In this document: positions 7,791 to 14,082 of the stretch, piece by piece | Layout: each line of letters starts with the position of its first letter | Position numbering within the stretch: the first letter of the stretch is position 1 | Notes under the pieces: generated by a model | The model's input: the letters and a program-made list of their open reading frames with translations, nothing else | Databases searched by the model: none | Told to the model about the DNA's origin: nothing | NCBI GenBank assembly: GCA_003519585.1 | Contig: DOWL01000171.1 | Location: forward strand, 14,508-28,726 | Direction of reading: 5' to 3' | DNA length: 14,219 bases | Source: Nocardioides sp. | GTDB taxonomy: Bacteria; Actinomycetota; Actinomycetes; Propionibacteriales; Nocardioidaceae | Position numbers and translations under genes: made by a program

Positions 7791-9035
7791 CTAAGGGCTC
7801 ACCTGCTCACTCGCCCACAGCCCGACCAGCCCACGGAAGTGGGCGAGGAACTCGTCCTGCTCGTGTGGTGGGTACGTCGCGGCGACGGTCTCGCGCAGCA
7901 GCCGGTCGAAGTCGTCGCCGGTGACCCACTCCAGCACCGCTTCGGGCAGGTGCCTCAGGTGCTGGTCGGACCACTCCCAGTAGCGCTCGGTCTCGAAGTG
8001 CTCGTCGGCGAGGGCGAGGTAGCGGTCGAGCTTGTCGTCGTAGGACAGCGACGCGTCGTCCGCGACGTCGAAGTAGCGCCGGGTCTGCAGGTCGACGTCG
8101 GCGCGCCGCCCGGTGACGACGCAGTACGTCGACCAACGCACGAGCGCGGTGATCGCCCACGGGAAGTAGTAGTGCAGGGAGGTGACCGCGACGTCGGGGC
8201 AGGCGTTGGCGTAGTCGATCGGGTAGACGTCGTCGCCGACCACGAGCATCTCGCAGGAGTTGAACTCCCAGCGGAAGAAGGCGTTGACGATCCGCGAGGT
8301 CGCGACGGTCTCGCGGCCGGCCGCCTCGGAGAGGAAGCCGTGGTTGACGGCGTAGCGCTGGTGCATCGGCTGGTCGGGCCGGAAGTCCATCACCATCGTC
8401 TCCGGGCCGATCGACAGCGCCCGCGCGAAGTACTCGTAGTCGACGGTCGCCTGGAGGTGCATGAGCATCTCGCCGGACTCGTCGTACGCGCGGTGCAGGT
8501 CGCCGCGGTCGTTGATCCGCGAGACACCGCGCCAGGCACCGCCGTCGAACGGCTTCATGTAGAGCGGGTAGCCCAGATCCTCGGCCACCCGGTCGAGGTC
8601 GAACTCTCGGTTGTAGCGCTCGGAGGTGTAGGCCCAGCGGACGTTGTCGACAGGGTTCTTGTACGGCACCAGGGTGGTGGGCGGCACCTTGAGCCCGAGC
8701 CGCACCAGGGCGCAGTAGGCACTGTGCTTCTCCATCGCCTGGAAGGTGAACGGGCTGTTGAGCAGGTAGGTCCCGTTGACCAGCGCGGCTTTCTTGAGCC
8801 ACTCGCGCGGGTGGTAGTACCAGTGCGCGAGCCGGTCGATGACCAGCTCGGTGCGGACCGGATCGTCGAGCCGGAACGGCTCGATGGTGAGCCGCTCGCT
8901 CGACACCGTGTGCGTCTGCGGCCCGTCGGGCCCCGCGACGGTGACCGGCCCGACCCGCCGGAGGATCTCCTCGAAGGCGCGCGGCCAGTCCTCCTCCGCG
9001 CCCAGCAGCAACCCGATCAGGTGGTCCTTGCTCAC
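7791..9035 (-). CDS. ATP-grasp domain ligase-like protein, 414 aa
   Basis: The N-terminal 90 residues resemble a pre-ATP-grasp fold (SKDHLIGLLLGAEEDWPRAF). KAALVNGTYLLNSPFTFQAM with EKHSAYCALVRLGLKVPPTT (about 82-121) matches the conserved linker that enters the ATP-grasp domain. The ATP-binding lysine is probably K161 in LYMKPFDGGAWRGVSRI, with the Gly-rich loop directly after it. The Mg-binding acid and Asn are probably E262 (NSCEMLVVGDDVYPIDYANA) and N277. Residues about 300-414 form an additional helical, acidic/aromatic tail. Such proteins join a carboxylate to an amine or thiol through an acyl phosphate; the substrate is unknown. The GTG start overlaps the AlaX stop (GTGA, 9032-9035), and GAGGGGG (9049-9043) lies 7 bases before it, so the start is well supported. 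The gene is translated together with the tRNA-editing homologue. Confidence 0.8.
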   Translation of the reverse strand: MSKDHLIGLLLGAEEDWPRAFEEILRRVGPVTVAGPDGPQTHTVSSERLTIEPFRLDDPVRTELVIDRLAHWYYHPREWLKKAALVNGTYLLNSPFTFQAMEKHSAYCALVRLGLKVPPTTLVPYKNPVDNVRWAYTSERYNREFDLDRVAEDLGYPLYMKPFDGGAWRGVSRINDRGDLHRAYDESGEMLMHLQATVDYEYFARALSIGPETMVMDFRPDQPMHQRYAVNHGFLSEAAGRETVATSRIVNAFFRWEFNSCEMLVVGDDVYPIDYANACPDVAVTSLHYYFPWAITALVRWSTYCVVTGRRADVDLQTRRYFDVADDASLSYDDKLDRYLALADEHFETERYWEWSDQHLRHLPEAVLEWVTGDDFDRLLRETVAATYPPHEQDEFLAHFRGLVGLWASEQVSP

Positions 9036-9817
9036 TCCGGTGCCCCCTCGAGAACCTCGATGCGGATCCGCTTGTTGTCCTTGCCCTTGCTCTCGGTGCC
9101 CACGACGCGCACCCGACCCACCTCGGCGGTCGACAGCAGGTGGGTGCCGCCGTCGGCCTGCCGGTCGAGGCCGACGATGTCGATGACCCGCAACGGGTCG
9201 ATCTCGCGGGGGATCAGGTTGGCCGAGGTGCGGATCAGCGCCGGGTCGACGTCGGCGTCGGTGCGGGGCAGGAAGTCGACGACGATCTCGTGCGCCTTCG
9301 CGATCTCCTCGTTGATCCGACGCTCGACCTGAGCACCTAGGTCGGCGGACCCCCACGCCGCTGCTGGGAACGGGAAGTCGAGTCGGCCCTTGAGCGGCTC
9401 CATGTTGCCGCCGGTGACCGGGATCGCGTAGTCGGCCCAGATCACGCCACACAGCACGTGCAGCGCGGTGTGGGTGCGCATCAACTGATGACGCCGGCCC
9501 CAGTCGATGGTCCCCTGGACCTCCGCGCCGACGGCAGGTGGCTCACCGTCGATGGTGTGCCAGATGATGCCGCGCTCGCGGCGTACGCCGGTGACGAAGT
9601 ACGTCCCGTCGGCGGTCTGGAGCGTCCCGATGTCGTGGGGCTGGCCACCGCCGGTCGGGTAGAACGCGGTCCGGGCCAGCGCCACCCGGCCGCTCTGGCC
9701 GTCGGGCGCGCGCTCGACCTCGGTCACGGTGGCCTCGAACTCCGTGCGGTAGGCATCGACGGCGAACAGCTCGGTGTCGGCCAGGCCGGGCGGCGGCGGG
9801 TTCCCAGGCACTCCCAT
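9032..9817 (-). CDS. AlaX-type alanyl-tRNA editing domain protein (zinc-site Cys replaced by Asp)
   Basis: The 261-residue product has the two-part layout of AlaX-M proteins. A beta-barrel comes first (residues 48-64, ARTAFYPTGGGQPHDIGT; also RRERGIIWHTIDGE), then the AlaRS editing core. HTALH (H116, H120 in MRTHTALHVLCGVIW) gives the first metal ligands. The second pair is normally CxxxH, usually CGGTH; here it reads QADGGTHLLSTAEVGRVRVV, with D222 in the Cys position and H226 kept. KGRLDFPFP (143-151) and the closing ESKGKDNKRIRIEVLE are family-typical. Free-standing AlaX proteins hydrolyse mischarged Ser- or Gly-tRNA(Ala). The unusual site and the tight coupling to an ATP-grasp gene leave the true substrate open. 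ATG 9817 has a weak AGGACGG (9828-9822) only 4 bases upstream; an in-frame GTG two codons on is an alternative. Confidence 0.85.
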   Translation of the reverse strand: MGVPGNPPPPGLADTELFAVDAYRTEFEATVTEVERAPDGQSGRVALARTAFYPTGGGQPHDIGTLQTADGTYFVTGVRRERGIIWHTIDGEPPAVGAEVQGTIDWGRRHQLMRTHTALHVLCGVIWADYAIPVTGGNMEPLKGRLDFPFPAAAWGSADLGAQVERRINEEIAKAHEIVVDFLPRTDADVDPALIRTSANLIPREIDPLRVIDIVGLDRQADGGTHLLSTAEVGRVRVVGTESKGKDNKRIRIEVLEGAPE

Positions 9818-9923
9818 GGCACCGTCCTAGCAGAACCCCCCACTGTTCGCCTGCGTGTCACCTGACGGACGGCCGCCGGTAGGGCCCCGGTGGTCCCTCC
9901 CGCGGAGGTTGCAGCGGGCGGCG

Positions 9924-9954
9924 TTGAGCATGCCTCAAACAGGTTAAATATGAT
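9924..9954 (+). promoter_or_regulatory. AT-rich promoter-like patch with overlapping inverted repeat
   Basis: TTGAGC (9924-9929) and TATGAT (9949-9954) resemble -35 and -10 hexamers with a 19-base spacer, slightly long, about 58 bp before the transglycosylase-like gene start. TTGAG (9924-9928) and CTCAA (9934-9938) form a 5-bp inverted repeat around CATGC that overlaps the -35, as an operator would. The stretch CAAACAGGTTAAATATGATC is strikingly AT-rich for this genome. It lies between divergent genes, so it may also drive the AlaX/ATP-grasp pair. Confidence 0.4.
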
Positions 9955-10012
9955 CTACTAGCTGCACATTGGCACTCGGGCCTCTGATCATGGAAGCGTG
10001 GGGGACCCTGGG

Positions 10013-11359
10013 ATGACCGACGTACGGCGCTGGTGGCGGCTGCTGTCCGCGAGCGCGGTGCTGGCGATCCTTGCCGTCGCTGTGGTGGCCGGACTGGCGC
10101 GGACGCCGGTCAGCGCTGGGTACGCCGTGCGAGTGCCGGTGGCGGCACTGACCGCCGGGGAGCCCGAGCCTGCCGAGGTCGAGCCGGGCCCGATCCTGGC
10201 GACGTACGACGCACGCCGGGCGACCGCCTCGTTCGGTGCGGCGGCGTTCCTCGCGACCTCGACCGGTGGCCCGGCCCTGACCTACAGCGACATCCCCCAG
10301 GTCGCGCTGTCGGCGTACCAGCGGGCGTCGACGGTCATCGACCTGGCCGACGAGCGCTGCCACCTGGACTGGCAACTGCTGGCCGCGCTCGGCAAGGTCG
10401 CTTCCGACCACGGCCGGGTCGACGGCGGCGCGCTGGACGACGAGGGTGTCGCTCGCCCCGCGGTGCTCGGCCCGCGGCTCACCGGACGCGACGGGACCCG
10501 GCGGGTGGCGGACACCGACGCTGGACAGGTCGACGGCCTGCTGGCCGTCGACCGCGTGGTCGGCCCGATGATGGTCCTGCCCTCCACCTGGTCCGTGGTC
10601 GCCGTGGACGGCGACTCCGACGGCCGGCGCGATCCGCAGGACCTCGACGACGCCGCACTTGGCGTGGCGGTGTTCCTGTGCGCCGGCCCCGGCGACTTGC
10701 GCAAGCCGGAGCGGGCACTGGAGCAGGTGGGCCGCTACCACCCCGGCGCGCCGTACGCCCGGGCAGTCATGCAGGTTCGAGCCGACTACACGGCGGCCGG
10801 TGTGCTGCCCACCGTGGACTCCCTCATGGTCAAGCAGGCTGGCGCGCTCACCGGCGCACCGGTGGTCATCGACCCGACGGGTGCGGCGGCGTACGAGCCC
10901 GGGAGCACCTACCAGAGCCCCGCGCCCAACGCTCCTGGCACGCCGACGACCACGGCCGCGCCGACCTCGCCCACGGCCGACCCGTCGACCGGCTCGAACC
11001 CCACGACTCCCAGCACCCCGACGCCGACGAGCTCGCCCGATCCCACGGACGACCCGACCACCGATCCCACCGAAGACCCCACCGAAGACCCGAGCACCGA
11101 CCCCACCGCCGACCCGACCGAAGACCCCACGGACGACCCCACATGCGACCCGAGCCCGACCGACGACCCGACCATCGAGCCGTCACCCACCGCTGATCCG
11201 GACCCCGGCTGCGACGACCCGACCCCCGCGGAAGACCCCTCCGGCGACCCCGAAGCCGACCCCGCCGCCAAGGTCGTCGCCCCAGGCGCCGCGGTGGTCG
11301 TCCTCCCCAGCGCTGCCTGGCTGTGGTGGCGGCGGCGTCAGACGAACCGCGGCAGGTGA
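10013..11359 (+). CDS. Secreted MltB-type lytic transglycosylase homologue, probably catalytically inactive, with Asp/Pro/Thr linker
   Basis: Residues 8-28 form a signal-anchor helix. Residues about 90-263 match the MltB-like (SLT2) domain: DIPQVALSAYQRA, CHLDWQLLAALGKV, DDEGVARPAVLGPRL, ADTDAGQVDGLLAVDRVVGP, a Ca-loop-like DGDSDGRRDPQD (199-210) and ALGVAVFLCAG, with C116 and C223 placed for the usual disulfide. The expected catalytic Glu (family pattern G-x-[VI]-E-S-x-HG) is A130 here (GKVASDHGR; codon GCT 10400-10402). M187 replaces the conserved Gln of GPMQF. Residues about 305-418 are an Asp/Pro/Thr-rich spacer with DPTDDPTEDP-type repeats and two Cys (378, 400). A membrane helix follows (420-438, then RRRQTNRGR), with no LPxTG motif. 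ATG 10013 is preferred, with GGGGA 7 bases before it; GTG 9998 is an alternative. It probably binds peptidoglycan at the envelope. The 3' end overlaps the convergent esterase gene by 22 bp. Confidence 0.85.
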   Translation: MTDVRRWWRLLSASAVLAILAVAVVAGLARTPVSAGYAVRVPVAALTAGEPEPAEVEPGPILATYDARRATASFGAAAFLATSTGGPALTYSDIPQVALSAYQRASTVIDLADERCHLDWQLLAALGKVASDHGRVDGGALDDEGVARPAVLGPRLTGRDGTRRVADTDAGQVDGLLAVDRVVGPMMVLPSTWSVVAVDGDSDGRRDPQDLDDAALGVAVFLCAGPGDLRKPERALEQVGRYHPGAPYARAVMQVRADYTAAGVLPTVDSLMVKQAGALTGAPVVIDPTGAAAYEPGSTYQSPAPNAPGTPTTTAAPTSPTADPSTGSNPTTPSTPTPTSSPDPTDDPTTDPTEDPTEDPSTDPTADPTEDPTDDPTCDPSPTDDPTIEPSPTADPDPGCDDPTPAEDPSGDPEADPAAKVVAPGAAVVVLPSAAWLWWRRRQTNRGR

Positions 11360-12096
11360 TGGGCCAGCTGCCGCTGCCACCAGTCCCAGTCGTGGGCCGA
11401 GTCGTAGCCCCAGACGTCCAGCTCGTGCGGGATGCCCTTCTCCGCCAGTAGGCCGTCGAGCTGTCGGGCCGAGGGCAGCGAGCCGGTCGGGTGCGTCTCC
11501 CACGGACCCTCACCGACCACGAGCACGACGTAGAGCTGACGGCGCAGCCAGTCGAGGTGGTCGCCGTGCAGGTTGCCGACGTAGTCGGTGGGGTTGGTGA
11601 AGTACGCCGCATCGCCTCGCTCGCCCCACGCGTGCCACTGCGACGGGTCGTAGTTGCCGCTGAGACAGAGCGCCACCGGGAACAGGTCGGCGCGGGTGAG
11701 CGCGAACTGCAGCGCGTGGTAGGCGCCCATCGAGCAGCCGGTGACCACCGCGCCCTGCCCGCCGTCGGCGACACCGGGGCTGTCGGTGCCGATGAAGGGC
11801 ACCACGCTGTCGACGACCCAGCTGGTGTAGGCGCCGTGCCTGCGGGCCCGCTCCTCGAGCGGGATGCTCGCATCCGACCAGGTCTGGCCGTCGAAGGAGT
11901 CGACGCAGTAGAGCTTGCACCGGCCCGCGTCGACCAGGTCGGCGGCGGCGCCGACCATGCCGTTGTCCTCGTAGTCCCAGGCGCGCCCCTGCTCGGCCGG
12001 GAACACCAGCACCGGCCGGCCGTAGTGGCCATAGCGGATCACCGTGCCGGACCGACCGAAGCCGGGGGCGTCGAGTTCGACGTGGTGGCGGTCCAT
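11338..12096 (-). CDS. Esterase D/enterochelin-esterase-like alpha/beta hydrolase, 252 aa
   Basis: The product is a compact alpha/beta hydrolase without a signal peptide. It opens with DRHHVELDAPGFGRSGTVIR and a strand RPVLVFPAEQGRAWDYEDNG. The nucleophile elbow is GCSMGAYHAL (S122), followed by the cap-side CLSGNYDPSQWH. The likely catalytic His is H235 in WGYDSAHDWDWW. The fold family is the putative-esterase group (esterase D-like), which acts on acyl or peptidyl esters; the substrate is not readable. The upstream esterase stop and this start overlap as GTGATG: ATG 12096 shares one base with the TGA, and GTG at 12099 is an alternative giving one extra residue. No Shine-Dalgarno is clear, consistent with coupled translation. 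The last 22 bp overlap the convergent transglycosylase-like gene. Confidence 0.83.
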   Translation of the reverse strand: MDRHHVELDAPGFGRSGTVIRYGHYGRPVLVFPAEQGRAWDYEDNGMVGAAADLVDAGRCKLYCVDSFDGQTWSDASIPLEERARRHGAYTSWVVDSVVPFIGTDSPGVADGGQGAVVTGCSMGAYHALQFALTRADLFPVALCLSGNYDPSQWHAWGERGDAAYFTNPTDYVGNLHGDHLDWLRRQLYVVLVVGEGPWETHPTGSLPSARQLDGLLAEKGIPHELDVWGYDSAHDWDWWQRQLAHHLPRFV

Positions 12097-13103
12097 CACG
12101 CCGACCAGGTGCGCGTGAGCAGGTCGCCCAGATGGGGGTGCAGGCTGTCGCGCCAGCAGGTCCAGGTGTGGCCCTGCCGGACCTCGCCCCAGCTGACCGC
12201 GAGCCCGAGCTCGCGCAGGTGGTCGCGCAGGACGCGGTTGTTGGCGAGGTTCTCCTCAGCGGTGCCGCAGGTCATCGCCACCTCCGGTGTTCTCGGCGCG
12301 GCTTGCTGGGCGGCCATCACGGTGGCCACGAAGCCGGTCACCCGGTCGAAGTGCGAGTATCCCGACTCCTGCGGGTCGAGCACAGGGGTGAAGAACGAGC
12401 CCGACTGCAGCATCAACCCGTCGAAGGCGTCCGGCGCGGTCCAGGCGGCGTGCAGGGCGGCCAGCGCGCCGAGGCTCTGCCCGAGGAGGACGGGCCGGTA
12501 CGTCGTCTCGTAGGCGCCGGTCAGCGCCGGGAGTACGTCGTCGACCAGGGCGGCGGCGTACGCCGGGTTGGCGGCGTACCGCTCGTCACGCTCGACCCCC
12601 GGGGCGAGCAGTGCGACGCGCATCGCCGGGCGGGTGGCGGCGTAGCGCACCACCGAGCCGAACCGGTCCATCTCCGCGCCGTCGTGCACCAGCAGCAACG
12701 GCATCGGACCGGGTCCGGGCTCCCAGACCTCCATGTCGATATCGGCGACGGTGTGCCGATGCCGCTCGCCCGCCGGAGCGGGACCCTCCAGCCACGCGGG
12801 TGACTGGTAGCCGGGCATCGGCAGCCACGAGTGCGGGCCGAAGGCGCCGTCGACCTGATGGGGGTTCCCGGGGTCGGGGACCAGGGCACCGTCGACATCG
12901 AAGAGGTACTCCAGGCAATCGAGGTCGGGCAGCCCGAGGGTCAGCTCCCAGCCGCCGTCGACCCGGCCGAGCGACAGGTCGGACGCAAGCTCCACGTCGG
13001 ACCAGATGCGTACGTCGGCGTACGCGTGCTCGGGGTCACTCAGCCGGAAGACGATCGCGTCGTCCTCGACGGCGGTGGGCGCGAGCTCCGAGACCTGGCC
13101 CAT
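12096..13103 (-). CDS. Enterochelin esterase (Fes)-like hydrolase with N-terminal sugar-binding-like domain
   Basis: The 335-residue product has two parts. Residues about 15-100 look like the immunoglobulin-like E-set/CBM48 domain of Fes-type esterases (WELTLGLPDLDCLEYLFDVD, then LVPDPGNPHQVDGAFGPHSW). Residues about 115-335 are the hydrolase: MPLLLVHDGAEMDRFGSVVR, the nucleophile elbow LLGQSLGALAAL (S210), SGSFFTP, CGTAEENLANNRVL with a probable acid in the EE pair, and the catalytic His H312 in RQGHTWTCWRDSLHPHL. Family members cleave ester bonds of siderophore lactones or other acyl esters in the cytosol; no siderophore synthesis gene is in the window, so the substrate is open. GGAGG sits only 1 base before the ATG, which is unusually close. 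The gene lies 9 bp after the oxidoreductase and leads directly into a second esterase. Confidence 0.85.
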   Translation of the reverse strand: MGQVSELAPTAVEDDAIVFRLSDPEHAYADVRIWSDVELASDLSLGRVDGGWELTLGLPDLDCLEYLFDVDGALVPDPGNPHQVDGAFGPHSWLPMPGYQSPAWLEGPAPAGERHRHTVADIDMEVWEPGPGPMPLLLVHDGAEMDRFGSVVRYAATRPAMRVALLAPGVERDERYAANPAYAAALVDDVLPALTGAYETTYRPVLLGQSLGALAALHAAWTAPDAFDGLMLQSGSFFTPVLDPQESGYSHFDRVTGFVATVMAAQQAAPRTPEVAMTCGTAEENLANNRVLRDHLRELGLAVSWGEVRQGHTWTCWRDSLHPHLGDLLTRTWSA

Positions 13104-13112
13104 CCCTCCAAC

Positions 13113-14045
13113 CTATGTCACCAGCACGATCTTCCCGGCGCCGTGGGCGCCGACCATCGCCCGGTGCGCGTCGGCTGCCCGGTCGAGAGGGAAGGTGTCG
13201 GCTACGACCACCCGCAACCAGCCCTCCTCGACACCCTTCACGAGTTCGAACCGGGCCGCCGCACGCAGCTCGGTCCCTGGATCGGCGCCATCACCGAAGC
13301 CGAGCTGGGCGATCCCGCGCTGAGCGGCCGCGGGGCTCGGGATCAACGTGGCCACTCGATCCCGGTCCTGGGCCACCGCCAACGACACGTCCAGGACCGG
13401 CGGCGCGCCGACCGCGTCGAGCACAGCGTCCACCCCGCCGGGCGCCTGCGCACGCACCCATCCCTCGACGTCCTCTCGGAAGTCGAACGGCTCCACACCC
13501 AGCTCGCGCAACACCTCGTGGTCCTCGGGCAGCGCGGTGCCGAGCACCCGCGCGCCGCGGTGCCGCGCCAACTGGGCAGCAAACAGCCCCACACCGCCGG
13601 CGGCGCCGTTGAGCAACACCGTCTCGCCGTCCGCGACGCCGGTGGCGTGCACGAGGTGCGCGGCCGCGGTGCCGGTCAGCATCAACCCGGCCGCCTCGGG
13701 CCACGACAGCATCGCCGGCTTGGGCACACAGCTGCCCACCCGCGCGACCACCCGATCGGCGTACGCCGACCCGACCGGATGCACGATCACCTCCGCGCCC
13801 ACCGGCAGTGCGCCCGCCAAGACCACCCCCGCGCACTCCCCACCCAGCTCGACGGGGAGCTTGTCCGGATCGTCGCCCACCGAACCGCTGTAGGACTTCA
13901 CGTCCCACGCGTTCACCCCGATCGCGCGCACCTCGACCAGGACCTCGTCGGGGCCGGGCTCCCCCGGCTCGGCCGGCTCACCGGTCAGCACCTCGAGCAG
14001 CTCGGGTCCGCCGTACCCGACTGCCACGACCTTCCGCAGGTTCAC
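13113..14045 (-). CDS. Zinc-free quinone oxidoreductase-type NADPH-dependent reductase (MDR superfamily)
   Basis: The 310-residue product has the medium-chain reductase layout of the QOR class. It has an N-terminal GroES-like domain (GPDEVLVEVRAIGVNAWDVK, then ELGGECAGVV and GAEVIVHPVGSAYADRVVAR) and a Rossmann domain with the NADPH loop VLLNGAAGGVGLFAAQLARH (143-162). The end, FPLDRAADAHRAM with HGAGKIVLVT, is typical of QOR proteins. The zinc ligands of alcohol dehydrogenases are absent. It probably reduces quinones or other unsaturated carbonyls in the cytosol. GTG 14045 gives MNLRKVVAVGYGGPELLEVL, a good family N-terminus, but no Shine-Dalgarno is seen. It is the first gene of a tight operon with the two esterases, with 9 bp to the next. 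The divergent ABC gene begins 37 bp away. Confidence 0.88.
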   Translation of the reverse strand: MNLRKVVAVGYGGPELLEVLTGEPAEPGEPGPDEVLVEVRAIGVNAWDVKSYSGSVGDDPDKLPVELGGECAGVVLAGALPVGAEVIVHPVGSAYADRVVARVGSCVPKPAMLSWPEAAGLMLTGTAAAHLVHATGVADGETVLLNGAAGGVGLFAAQLARHRGARVLGTALPEDHEVLRELGVEPFDFREDVEGWVRAQAPGGVDAVLDAVGAPPVLDVSLAVAQDRDRVATLIPSPAAAQRGIAQLGFGDGADPGTELRAAARFELVKGVEEGWLRVVVADTFPLDRAADAHRAMVGAHGAGKIVLVT

Positions 14046-14075
14046 GTGGGTGAGGCTACGTGGGTGAGGCTACGT
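14044..14075. repeat. Tandem 14-bp duplication between divergent genes
   Basis: The unit ACGTGGGTGAGGCT occurs at 14044-14057 and again at 14058-14071, followed by ACGT as the start of a third copy. It covers most of the 37-bp gap between the oxidoreductase GTG (14045) and the ABC-transporter GTG (14083). The array reaches into the first codon of the oxidoreductase gene. It could be a replication-slippage product or a doubled binding site for a regulator of both genes. Confidence 0.6.
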
Positions 14076-14082
14076 TGACTCG

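Noticed and set aside
7839..9332. Long open frame opposite the ATP-grasp and AlaX genes
   Set aside because: It runs across the junction of two recognised genes on the other strand and resembles no protein family; an artefact of GC-rich codon use.
12096..13103. Siderophore utilisation locus suggested by the Fes-like esterase
   Set aside because: No siderophore synthesis, uptake or iron-regulator gene is visible in the window, and Fes-like folds serve many esters.
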